NCBI RefSeq assembly: GCF_024741135.1
Contig: NZ_JANSUY010000005.1
Coordinates: forward strand, 62,001 to 126,000
DNA length: 64,000 bases
Origin: Aquiflexum gelatinilyticum
Lineage (GTDB): Bacteria > Bacteroidota > Bacteroidia > Cytophagales > Cyclobacteriaceae
Direction: 5' to 3'
The notes beneath the pieces were generated by a model. That model searched no databases, was not told the origin of the DNA, and worked only from the letters and a program-made list of their open reading frames with translations. The translations under genes and the position numbers were made by a program. Of this stretch, positions 53,388 through 61,343 are shown piece by piece. Position 1 is the stretch's first letter. Each line of letters opens with the position of its first letter.

Positions 53388-53933
53388 TCAGGGTCTTGGA
53401 GGGTAAATTCCTTCTAGTGCAATAACATGATATACTGCCAAATAGGGAGGCATATTGTTGATGGGTTGTCCTCCGCCTGCATTCCCGACCATGCTTGGAT
53501 TCATTGTCGTATTTGAATTTGAAGCATGGGCATTGACTCCAATTGGATCTGCTCCCCGCTCAGGTATCACATTTGCATTGGCAGGGAAGGCATTGCCAGG
53601 ATTTGATTGGGTTCCATCTGCTGATGAAACTTGAATCTGATGGTTGTGAGAGGGGAGATTGGTGACAAGCAAAGTGGTTGAAGGTGCCCCCGCCATTTGA
53701 CCCAGACTATAATCGGGCAAGCCCGGACCCTGACCTGGATGGAGCGCCATGCGTCCCCTAAGATCGGGCAGTGCAAAGGTTGTTTGACCATTACCACCAT
53801 AGGTGGTGCCTAATAGTGAAAATAAAGCAGTATTCTGTGCAATCGGTAAGAGTTGGCCGTCACATAATGCCCAGCCTCGCGGGGCAAAATTGAATCCTAC
53901 TACCATGATTTGTCCTATATATGGTGTTTCCAT
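53388..53933 (-). CDS. Tail-collar-domain protein, copy 2
   Basis: 181 aa, METPYIGQIMVVGFNFAPRG at the N terminus, and the same ALPDLRGRMALHPGQGPGLP core and NMPPYLAVYHVIALEGIYP end as the neighbours. It differs mainly in the loop after the core (MAGAPSTTLLVTNLP). The 63-66-bp gaps on either side are themselves similar (GTTTAAAT, AAAAAGAGA and ATGTTTTTTC segments), so the array arose by tandem duplication including the leaders. Confidence 0.9.
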   Translation of the reverse strand: METPYIGQIMVVGFNFAPRGWALCDGQLLPIAQNTALFSLLGTTYGGNGQTTFALPDLRGRMALHPGQGPGLPDYSLGQMAGAPSTTLLVTNLPSHNHQIQVSSADGTQSNPGNAFPANANVIPERGADPIGVNAHASNSNTTMNPSMVGNAGGGQPINNMPPYLAVYHVIALEGIYPPRP

Positions 53934-53996
53934 TATATTTTTGTTTAAATACTAAGAGAAAAATTAAAAAGAGAAATTTTCATGTTTTTTCTGATC

Positions 53997-54539
53997 TCAG
54001 GACTGTGAAGGGAAAATTCCAAACAATGCAATAATATAATTTACTGCCAAATAAGGAGGCATATTGTCAATGGGTTGTCCCCCACCTGCATTCCCGACCA
54101 TGATAGGATTCATCGTCGTATTTGGATTTGAAGCATAGGCGTTGACACCAATTGGATCTGCTCCCCGCTCAGGTATCACATTGGCATTTGCAGGGAAGGC
54201 ATTGGCAGGATTTGATTGGGTTCCAGCCGCTGATGAAGCCTGAATGGTATGATTATGGGGAGGAAGGTTACTTACTGTCAAAGTGGTAGAAACAGCACCC
54301 CCGGTTTGACCCATAGAATTAGAAGGCAAACCTGGTCCCTGACCTGCATGAAGCGCACTACGCCCCCTAAGATCGGGCAGTGCAAAGGTTGTTTGACCAT
54401 CTCCGCCATAAGTAGTACCTATCAATGCAAACAAAGCATCATATTCTGAAATTGGTAAAAGAGAACCGTCACAAAATGCCCATCCTGGAGGGGCAAAATT
54501 GAAACCTGTCTCCATGATTTGTCCGATAAATGGATCCAT
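53997..54539 (-). CDS. Tail-collar-domain protein, copy 1
   Basis: 180 aa, MDPFIGQIMETGFNFAPPGW at the N terminus, FALIGTTYGGDGQTTFALPD then LRGRSALHAGQGPGLP, and NMPPYLAVNYIIALFGIFP at the end. First of three collar genes, 12 bp behind the Tat-exported gene, so transcription is shared. No signal peptide is visible in any of the three, which leaves their location open. Confidence 0.9.
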   Translation of the reverse strand: MDPFIGQIMETGFNFAPPGWAFCDGSLLPISEYDALFALIGTTYGGDGQTTFALPDLRGRSALHAGQGPGLPSNSMGQTGGAVSTTLTVSNLPPHNHTIQASSAAGTQSNPANAFPANANVIPERGADPIGVNAYASNPNTTMNPIMVGNAGGGQPIDNMPPYLAVNYIIALFGIFPSQS

Positions 54540-54551
54540 AGTTTTAAATGA

Positions 54552-55343
54552 TTAAATGATGTAGTGATTAAAAGCTCCTTTATGCTGGTTGATGGTAGTA
54601 ACTCCAAAATTTTTGGAATTTTCGGAGTTAACTTGAAGAAATACTTCCTGATTATCTTTGTTTCTTAAAGAAAAGCTTTTTGACTTTTCTGATGTGTCTG
54701 AATCTGTAAAAAACCAATCGACATCTTTGCTGCTTTTTACAAAGTCTCTATAATTCAAATAAGGAAAAACATCTTTGGGATTTTCCAACAAACAGATGAC
54801 CTTATCACATCCTTCATTTTTCAATTCTTGACTTTTTGCTTGGATTATGTTGAGAATTTGGGTGATACTCTGGTTACTTCCAGTAAAGGCAATACCTAAT
54901 ACTCCGATCTTTTTTCCATTCAATTTGATAACCACCTTTTCTTGGAGAGCAGCCAAACCGCCTCTTGTACTTTTATCAAAATTTGAATTTATTAGAGGGT
55001 ACGGCGCTTCCGCTATTTTCTTTTGCAAGTCATCATCAGAAAGCTGTAAAAGGCCGGGGTCAAAATTGATCAGTTGGGCAATTGATCCTGATGGACCGAT
55101 ACCAATCATATCCTTTGTATTTCTATACCTACCCGAATTGATAAAAATCAGGGCAGAATTTCTTGCATAGTTGGAGTCCATGAGATTCTTCAGGTTCTCT
55201 TCATCTATTCCCGGACCGAGATGTACCCAACTGATTGACTTGGGGTCTCCCAAAGCCAATACTGCCGAAGGAATAGAAATCAATGTGGATACCACAGAGG
55301 CAGCAATTGATTTTTTTAAAAATAATCTTCTGGAGAAATTCAT
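54552..55343 (-). CDS. Tat-exported, probably inactive metallophosphoesterase-like protein
   Basis: 263 aa. The N terminus SRRLFLKKSIAASVVSTLI is a twin-arginine signal. The rest follows the layout of the 5'-nucleotidase N-terminal (calcineurin-like) domain: LLQLSDDDLQKKIAEAPYPL then INSNFD matches the region after the NHEFD loop, VVIKLNGKKIGVLGIAF the next strands, and DVDWFFTDSDT the position of the GHSH metal site. The metal ligands NHE, SH and GHxH are all replaced, so catalysis is unlikely (inference from eye alignment). It heads the collar/giant-protein cluster on the minus strand. Confidence 0.6.
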   Translation of the reverse strand: MNFSRRLFLKKSIAASVVSTLISIPSAVLALGDPKSISWVHLGPGIDEENLKNLMDSNYARNSALIFINSGRYRNTKDMIGIGPSGSIAQLINFDPGLLQLSDDDLQKKIAEAPYPLINSNFDKSTRGGLAALQEKVVIKLNGKKIGVLGIAFTGSNQSITQILNIIQAKSQELKNEGCDKVICLLENPKDVFPYLNYRDFVKSSKDVDWFFTDSDTSEKSKSFSLRNKDNQEVFLQVNSENSKNFGVTTINQHKGAFNHYII

Positions 55344-55498
55344 ATTTTAGGTATTTATTTTTAGATATAAACAATAAACAGTTTGGTATCCAACCTTAGG
55401 TCAATAGTCTAAGAAATCTTACCATTAAATTGGGGATAATTCATGCTGATACCTTTGTTTAAAAATAATGATGTTCAAGCACAGAAAAACACAGTCTA

Positions 55499-55547
55499 GG
55501 ACAAACGCTTTCTCTTTCTGTCCCAACGTATGATTTTATTTACCCAC
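55499..55547 (-). promoter_or_regulatory. Shared upstream element 1 (GGAC-N17-GTCC inverted repeat)
   Basis: GGAC at 55500-55503 and GTCC at 55521-55524, 17 bp between, followed by a CCCAACG, ATG and TTTATTT segment. The same arrangement occurs at 60921 upstream of the 1530-aa gene. It lies about 160 bp upstream of the Tat gene start and is a candidate operator. Confidence 0.55.
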
Positions 55548-55668
55548 TTGAAATCGGGAAGGAAAAGGCATGTCAAAAAGTAACCAAAATGAAAAAAATC
55601 TAAGAACAGAATTCAGAACTACCCTCAGTGATTGCGGTGATGAAAATTTGTGTTATTTGAGTGTTACA

Positions 55669-55960
55669 GTTCTAATTGTTTTAGTTGTTGTAATTGTTCT
55701 ACTGATTGTAATGGTTGTTTGCTTTGCGTTTTCAGGGTGTCAGGTTGAGGAATCCGTTATCCTGAACCGGAGCTTGCAACGGTAAGGAATCACTTTGACT
55801 AGTGAGACACTTTGCATCACTTAGAAATTCCAAATTTCTTTTGTCTCGTTTCTTGCTTCTTGCCACTTGACTCTCATTATTAATTTATCATTCTAAATTC
55901 AAATTTTCCCTTGTTCCTGCCTTTTGGATCTTCTTGGTTTCCTGATAAGCGCTATCATTA
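55669..55960 (+). repeat. Composite repeat module B
   Basis: Six 9-bp units (GTTCTAATT, GTTTTAGTT, GTTGTAATT, GTTCTACTG, ATTGTAATG, GTTGTTTGC) at 55669-55722, then the hairpin repeat from 55756 and about 190 bp nearly identical to 47966-48160. Confidence 0.85.
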
Positions 55961-55999
55961 ATATCTGGTTTTTTACAAAGCCGCCTTCCCCAAAAACAT

Positions 56000-56049
56000 A
56001 AACCCGGGGAAGCCCAACCTTATATCAATGGTCAGATTTACCCGGGTTT
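56000..56049. terminator. Long-loop terminator downstream of the 1530-aa gene
   Basis: AAACCCGGG pairs with CCCGGGTTT across a 32-nt loop. The loop sequence is nearly identical to the one at 48220-48269, including the CCCAACCTTAT and CAATGGTCAGATT segments. Confidence 0.65.
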
Positions 56050-56097
56050 TTATTCAATTTGTATTCTCAGTTTACCGGTGATAACCGGCATTCAACA

Positions 56098-59000
56098 TCA
56101 CTCAAAGATCAGTTGTACACGTACAGGAGCCAGATAAACATCGCTTTCAAGGATCAGGATATACATTCCTGCCTGGTTGACGTTTCCTGAGAAATCCAAT
56201 CGGATGGTTTTGCTTTCTCCGATTTCTGCTTCCCCTTCTGTCAGTTTCGCACCGTTGATGCTGTACAGGATGTACTTCACTTTTCCTTCCTTAAACCTGC
56301 TGTCCATTATACTTACCCTGCCATCCTTTACCGGATTAGGGAATGCCTTCAGGGAATATCCGCTCAGGATTTCCATGCCTGGTCTTTCCTTCTCCATGGA
56401 TTCATCTGCAGCGGGGTCAGTTTCATTTGTTATCCTTAATGAATTGTTGACTATAGAGAAAGTAATGGTCTTTTCAGGTCCCGCCGTACCTCTTCTCTTG
56501 CTCTCGGAATATGCCCTTGCTGTCAGCGTATAGTTTCCCGGAGACAGTGTCTTTCCTGAATAATTGCCATTTTTATCCCCAAACAGGGCATATGGGGCAT
56601 CATTCTCAGTTGTTGTACGGTTTACCGGACCTGATAGCTTCAAGTACACACTTCCCACTACTGATGGATTTGTATTTGCCCTGATGTTCAGACTCAGTCC
56701 CTGAACTTCACTTTGGCTGATCTGAAGACCATTTGTAACAGTCATAATATCCAAATCCGTTCCTGCATTTACAAGGGTAAATGATTCGATGTCAAAGTTT
56801 GGAACAGCCTGTACGGTGATCGTCGAAGAGGCCATGAGCCCTCCGTTGACTGTAGTCGCGGTGATGAACGCCTGCCCTGTACCATGCCCTGTCACCAATC
56901 CGTTTTCGTTTACCGTAGCAACCGATTCGTCGGAACTGCTCCAGTTCACTGCCTTGTCCGTCGCATTAGACGGCAATACTGTTGCTGTCAGCTGAAATGC
57001 ACTGCCTTCATTGATGGTGGCTGTCGATGGACTTACTGTTATCCCTGTCACAGCAACTAAAGGTGCTACGATGGAGAATTGGATGGAAGATAGGATTCCG
57101 GCTGTGCCGCCTCTGTTGGAAGCCGAATAAGCCCTTGCCGTCAGGGTATAGGTCCCTGCAGGCAGCGTCCTTCCTGAGTAATTGCCGTTATTGTCACCAA
57201 AGAGCGCATATGGTGCTACATTTTCTGTTGAAGTACGGTTTACAGGTCCCGAGATTGTGAGGTAAACACTCCCCACCACTGATGGATTGGTATTTGCCCT
57301 TATGTTCAGACTTAAGCCCTGAACCTGATTCAGGCTGATCTGGAGCCCGTCTATAACTGTCAAAATATCTGCATCCGTCCCGGCATTGATCAAAGTAAAG
57401 CCTGTAATGGACAAAGGAGGCTCACTTTGAGTGACAGTCACTTTCTGGATCACTTCCACAGCATCATTTCCGGAAGGATCCTCCGCTGACCATGTAATAG
57501 TAGTCTCTCCTAACCCAAATGGCTCTCCAAGATCTTTACCGTCACTTCTTAATCCTGTGACCGTGGCAGAACAGTTGTCAGATACCGAAGGCTCGGGAAC
57601 CGACACACTGGTGACTGTCTGACCTGACGGAACGCTTACATCGATATCAGATACTGATCCAATCACCGGCAATTCATCATCTGCTACAGTTACATCAAAA
57701 CTACAGGTCACCTGATTGCCTGCTGCATCGGTAGCGGTGTAGGTAACTTTTGTAGTCCCCACAGGGAATACCGCACCCGGCTCAAAGTTGCTGACTAAGT
57801 CTACAGAACCGCTGTTGTCGTTCGCAGTCGGTGCAGTCCAACTGACTGCCGCACTGCAGTCACCCGGATCGTTGGACACGGTGATGTCTGTCGGACAGTT
57901 GTTGATTATTGGGTCTACCGCATCAGCATCTTCCATGATTGTCACTTTAAAGCTACATTCGGCGGTATTGCCTGCTGCATCTGTTGCTAGGTAAGTAACT
58001 ATAGTCTCCCCTACAGGAAAAGTTGCTCCGCTTGCAAATCCTGATTTCAATTCAATCCCTGCTCCTGTACAGTTATCGCTGAAAGACGGATCGCTATAGC
58101 TGATCGTTTTTCCTGTTTCTCCGAAGGCAACCGTCTCGTTGATATCGTCAGGACAGGAAATAATGGGATCTTCCGTATCAGGCGTCAATAGGATTTCTAC
58201 CTCAAGGCTTCCGGTAGCACCTGCATCATCCGTGACCACTACCTTATATATACCTGCGGCTAGGTTATTCAAATCTTCTACGTCAGCAGTAAAAGTATCC
58301 GGTCCTGTCCAGGAGATGACGGGCGTTCCGCTAGCCCCGCTTATGGTAAGGTCAATACTTCCATTACGACCTGGGCAAGATTCATCAACTTTGGTTACGG
58401 ACAATCCCAAGTCAGCTGGAGGAAAAGTAAACAAGGTGAGTTGACCGTATAAAGGCGATGCCCCATTTGTCAAATTAAAATCTGCATTCTTGGTAAAGAC
58501 TTCATTGACGGGATCATATTCGAACACAACACCGTATTCATTTATACCTCCGGCTTGTGTCATGCCATAGAGCTTTCCGTTGAATACGGTCAGGGTGCCG
58601 TAAGGAAATCCACCACTCGAAAAACTAAAGCTATGTTTTCTGCTAAATGTATCCGTAGCAGGATCATATTCAAACAAAACACCATTATTGAAATCACCAA
58701 AACCTGAGGTCAACCCATAAAGTTTGTCGTTATATTCAGTTAGGCTTCCAAAAGGAATCATACCATTTGCAGGATCAAAATCCAACTTTTTCACAATGGT
58801 TGCTGATAAAGGATCATACTCAAAAAGCACGCCGCCCTGATTGGCACCACCTGAAGATGTCATTCCAAAGAGGATGCCATTGTACTCAACAAGACTTCCA
58901 TTGGGACCCTCACCATTTAAACCATCAAATGATACCCCGTTAGTAAAAAGGCCGGTGACTGGATCAAACTCAAATACCACTCCCTTATCATTATTCCCTC

Positions 59001-60690
59001 CCTTATTTGTTAGCCCATAAAACTTGCCATTCAGTACCGTCAAACTCCCATTAGGAAATCCCCCACTTGCACTTGATTGATCAAAGTCAGCCAATTTTGT
59101 AAAAGAAGAGCCTACTGGATCGTACATAAAAATAACCCCTTGGTCATTAACTCCTCCAAAGGGAGTCATCCCGTAGAGTTTCTCATCGTAGACAGTCAAG
59201 TCCCCAGAGGGTTTTGAACCACTGATCCCATCAAAAGTATAGAGTGGCGTATAATTCTGACTTACGGGATCGTAGGAAAAAATAACGCCCACTTTACCTT
59301 TACCTCCTGCCGGTGCCATTCCATACAAAATATCCTTGTACAAAGTCAAACTTCCGGAAGGATAACTGCCATTGGTTCTTTCGAAATCAATCCGTCGCGT
59401 ATATAATTCAGTAGCAGGTGTGTACTCAAAAATCACACCTGAATCATTGTCCCCTCCCGCGGAAGTCATACCAAATAGTTTGCCATCAAAGACCTCTAAA
59501 CTACCTAGTGGGATACTGCCACTTTCTTTTTCAAAATCCCTTTTTATGGTGTTACTTTTGGTTAAAGGGTCGAATTCAAAAAGAACCCCGACATTGCCAG
59601 CCCCACCACTTGAGGTCATCCCGTAAAGCTTATCGTTGAAAACGGTCAAGCTGCCAAAGGGTGTGCTTCCGTCCTTTACCCCAACAAATACATCGGCACG
59701 TTCAATCGTGTTGCTGAGGGGGTCATACCAAAAAATGAATCCACTGTCAGCAATTCCCCCCTTTGGAGTTGTCCCATAGAGCTTATCTCCATATAGCGTC
59801 AAACTTCCACCCAATGCGTCACTGCTCTGAGCAGTTATAAAAAAACTTTTCAGGTTAGTAAACACGCCATTGCTGTAGACAAAAATAATCCCATTATCGT
59901 CTCTCCCTCCTTTATTTGTGGTTCCGTAAAGCTTACCATCATAGACTGTCAATCCACCTCTCGGATTAGCTCCATCAGTTCCGTCAAAATCGTGCAATTT
60001 AGAGAATTCATCAGTCGTAGGGTCAAATGAAAAGATCACACCCAAACCATTTACTCCTCCTAAAGTGGTCATTCCGAAAAGTGTACCTCCTAAGTTCACC
60101 AAGCTTCCTGAAGGGCTTACCCCATTCGGACTATCGGCTGTGGAGAACACATGCTTTTCCGAGTATACATCAGTGAGCGGATCAAACTCAAAAATGACTC
60201 CGGCATTGTTTATGCCACCTGATGTAGTTCCATACAATTTTCCGTTGAGTTCTGTAAGTCCACCAATTGGAAGGCTTTCACCTTTAAAGTCATGCTTTTT
60301 TGTGTAAACCCCATTTACTGGATTAAATTCAAACAAAACACCATAAAAATAGACTCCTCCAGAATAAGTCAATCCATACAGTTTGCCGTTGAATTCGGTC
60401 AAATCATTGAACAGAGGCTTTCCCGGCGAGAAGTTCGTAAATCCCGTCGGAGCAGGATCTGTCAAGGTTTGGCTGTTGATATCGTATTCGATAATGGCGC
60501 CTGTCCCATCTTTTCCTCCCCGGGAAGTAAGGCCATAAAACTTGGGGGTTTGGGCCAGTAACGGCGTCATCGTCAGGAAGAATGCCAAAAAGGATAAACT
60601 CCAGAAAGAGGTGGAAATATGCTTCCATTTATTCGAGGAAACAGGATACTTCTGCCATTCAGAAGATTCATTGGGTATAATTCTATTCAT
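56098..60690 (-). CDS. Giant T9SS-secreted GloVer/HYR-repeat surface protein (1530 aa)
   Basis: 1530 aa. The signal peptide follows a basic n-region of about 30 residues and ends near LLAQ (residue 47). The first half holds 14 tandem GloVer-type repeats (TIGR03803-like), each with a LYGxTxxGGxxxxGVxFEFD core, predicted to form a beta propeller or superhelix. Then come a beta domain ([17 protein letters not shown]), HYR modules ([23 protein letters not shown]), two [11 protein letters not shown] domains with a BIG2-like domain between, and the T9SS sorting domain starting [13 protein letters not shown]. Its C-terminal third is paralogous to the 1470-aa protein. It is preceded by its own copy of the inverted-repeat element. 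Confidence 0.93.
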   Translation of the reverse strand: MNRIIPNESSEWQKYPVSSNKWKHISTSFWSLSFLAFFLTMTPLLAQTPKFYGLTSRGGKDGTGAIIEYDINSQTLTDPAPTGFTNFSPGKPLFNDLTEFNGKLYGLTYSGGVYFYGVLFEFNPVNGVYTKKHDFKGESLPIGGLTELNGKLYGTTSGGINNAGVIFEFDPLTDVYSEKHVFSTADSPNGVSPSGSLVNLGGTLFGMTTLGGVNGLGVIFSFDPTTDEFSKLHDFDGTDGANPRGGLTVYDGKLYGTTNKGGRDDNGIIFVYSNGVFTNLKSFFITAQSSDALGGSLTLYGDKLYGTTPKGGIADSGFIFWYDPLSNTIERADVFVGVKDGSTPFGSLTVFNDKLYGMTSSGGAGNVGVLFEFDPLTKSNTIKRDFEKESGSIPLGSLEVFDGKLFGMTSAGGDNDSGVIFEYTPATELYTRRIDFERTNGSYPSGSLTLYKDILYGMAPAGGKGKVGVIFSYDPVSQNYTPLYTFDGISGSKPSGDLTVYDEKLYGMTPFGGVNDQGVIFMYDPVGSSFTKLADFDQSSASGGFPNGSLTVLNGKFYGLTNKGGNNDKGVVFEFDPVTGLFTNGVSFDGLNGEGPNGSLVEYNGILFGMTSSGGANQGGVLFEYDPLSATIVKKLDFDPANGMIPFGSLTEYNDKLYGLTSGFGDFNNGVLFEYDPATDTFSRKHSFSFSSGGFPYGTLTVFNGKLYGMTQAGGINEYGVVFEYDPVNEVFTKNADFNLTNGASPLYGQLTLFTFPPADLGLSVTKVDESCPGRNGSIDLTISGASGTPVISWTGPDTFTADVEDLNNLAAGIYKVVVTDDAGATGSLEVEILLTPDTEDPIISCPDDINETVAFGETGKTISYSDPSFSDNCTGAGIELKSGFASGATFPVGETIVTYLATDAAGNTAECSFKVTIMEDADAVDPIINNCPTDITVSNDPGDCSAAVSWTAPTANDNSGSVDLVSNFEPGAVFPVGTTKVTYTATDAAGNQVTCSFDVTVADDELPVIGSVSDIDVSVPSGQTVTSVSVPEPSVSDNCSATVTGLRSDGKDLGEPFGLGETTITWSAEDPSGNDAVEVIQKVTVTQSEPPLSITGFTLINAGTDADILTVIDGLQISLNQVQGLSLNIRANTNPSVVGSVYLTISGPVNRTSTENVAPYALFGDNNGNYSGRTLPAGTYTLTARAYSASNRGGTAGILSSIQFSIVAPLVAVTGITVSPSTATINEGSAFQLTATVLPSNATDKAVNWSSSDESVATVNENGLVTGHGTGQAFITATTVNGGLMASSTITVQAVPNFDIESFTLVNAGTDLDIMTVTNGLQISQSEVQGLSLNIRANTNPSVVGSVYLKLSGPVNRTTTENDAPYALFGDKNGNYSGKTLSPGNYTLTARAYSESKRRGTAGPEKTITFSIVNNSLRITNETDPAADESMEKERPGMEILSGYSLKAFPNPVKDGRVSIMDSRFKEGKVKYILYSINGAKLTEGEAEIGESKTIRLDFSGNVNQAGMYILILESDVYLAPVRVQLIFE

Positions 60691-60920
60691 ATTGGTTTAA
60701 TTAAATTAGAAAGCTAATTTTTAAGGTGTTTCAAGTTGTTTAAGAAATCTATTCATGAGTTCGCTCAAGGTTTAGGACAGATTTTAAAAAAACAAAAGAT
60801 AGGATTGGGTGAATTTTGATATGCAGAATGGGATTAAGCTGATGTTTTTACAGATTAATTACTTCCAACGAATACTTTATATCAATTATATTGATTATTA
60901 TATACAAAAAAATGTAGGTC

Positions 60921-60972
60921 GGGACGAAAAGCTGCTTTTTTTGTCCCAACGCATGGATTTATTTTCCCAATA
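60921..60972 (-). promoter_or_regulatory. Shared upstream element 2 (GGGAC-N17-GTCCC inverted repeat)
   Basis: GGGAC at 60921-60925 and GTCCC at 60943-60947, 17 bp apart, followed by AACGCATGGATTTATTT. Same spacing and flank as the element at 55499. It lies about 230 bp upstream of the 1530-aa gene. The rest of 60691-61090 is A/T-rich, partly similar to 55548-55668. Confidence 0.55.
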
Positions 60973-61095
60973 GAAAAGCAAATAGGAAGAGGAAGACCTA
61001 AAATAACCCAAATTGAAAAATATCGGGGTTCAAAATTCAGATCTACCATCAGTGATTGCAATGGTAAAAAATATTTGTGTTTTTTGACTGTTACA

Positions 61096-61247
61096 GATCT
61101 AATTGTTTTAGTTGTTGTAATTGTTCTATTGGTTGTAATGGTTTTCTGTTACGTGTTGTCAGGATGTGGAATCCGTCATTCTGAACCGCAGCCTGCGGAG
61201 GTGAAGAATCTCTCTAAATTGAGACTCTTCGCTTCACTCAGAGTGAC
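61096..61247 (+). repeat. Composite repeat module C
   Basis: Six 9-bp units (GATCTAATT, GTTTTAGTT, GTTGTAATT, GTTCTATTG, GTTGTAATG, GTTTTCTGT) at 61096-61149, then the hairpin repeat 61175-61247 (GTCATTCTG...GAAGAATCTC, GAGACTCTTCGC...GAGTGAC). Confidence 0.85.
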
Positions 61248-61287
61248 GACATGCATTTATTTCATTCAGAATTCAGAATTCCCCAAG

Positions 61288-61336
61288 TCTCGTCTCTCGC
61301 TTCTCGTCTCTTGCCTCTCGTCTCTTGCCTCTCGCC
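61288..61336 (+). repeat. 7-bp tandem repeat after the second FtsX gene
   Basis: Seven heptamers of TCTCGTC/TCTTGCC type, the complement of the GAGANNN class at 46301. The array ends 7 bp before the stop codon of the permease. Confidence 0.88.
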
Positions 61337-61343
61337 TCACAAA

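Noticed and set aside
52779-54539. Prophage or contractile injection system suggested by tail-collar domains
   Set aside because: No capsid, portal, terminase, sheath, tube, baseplate, integrase or lysis gene is present. The collar domain also occurs in non-phage bacterial proteins.
55570-55785. 71-codon frame with an apparent membrane helix (VLIVLVVVIVLL)
   Set aside because: The hydrophobic stretch is just the translation of the 9-bp GTTGTAATT array, since 9 bp equals three codons. A similar frame at 61075-61479 has the same origin.
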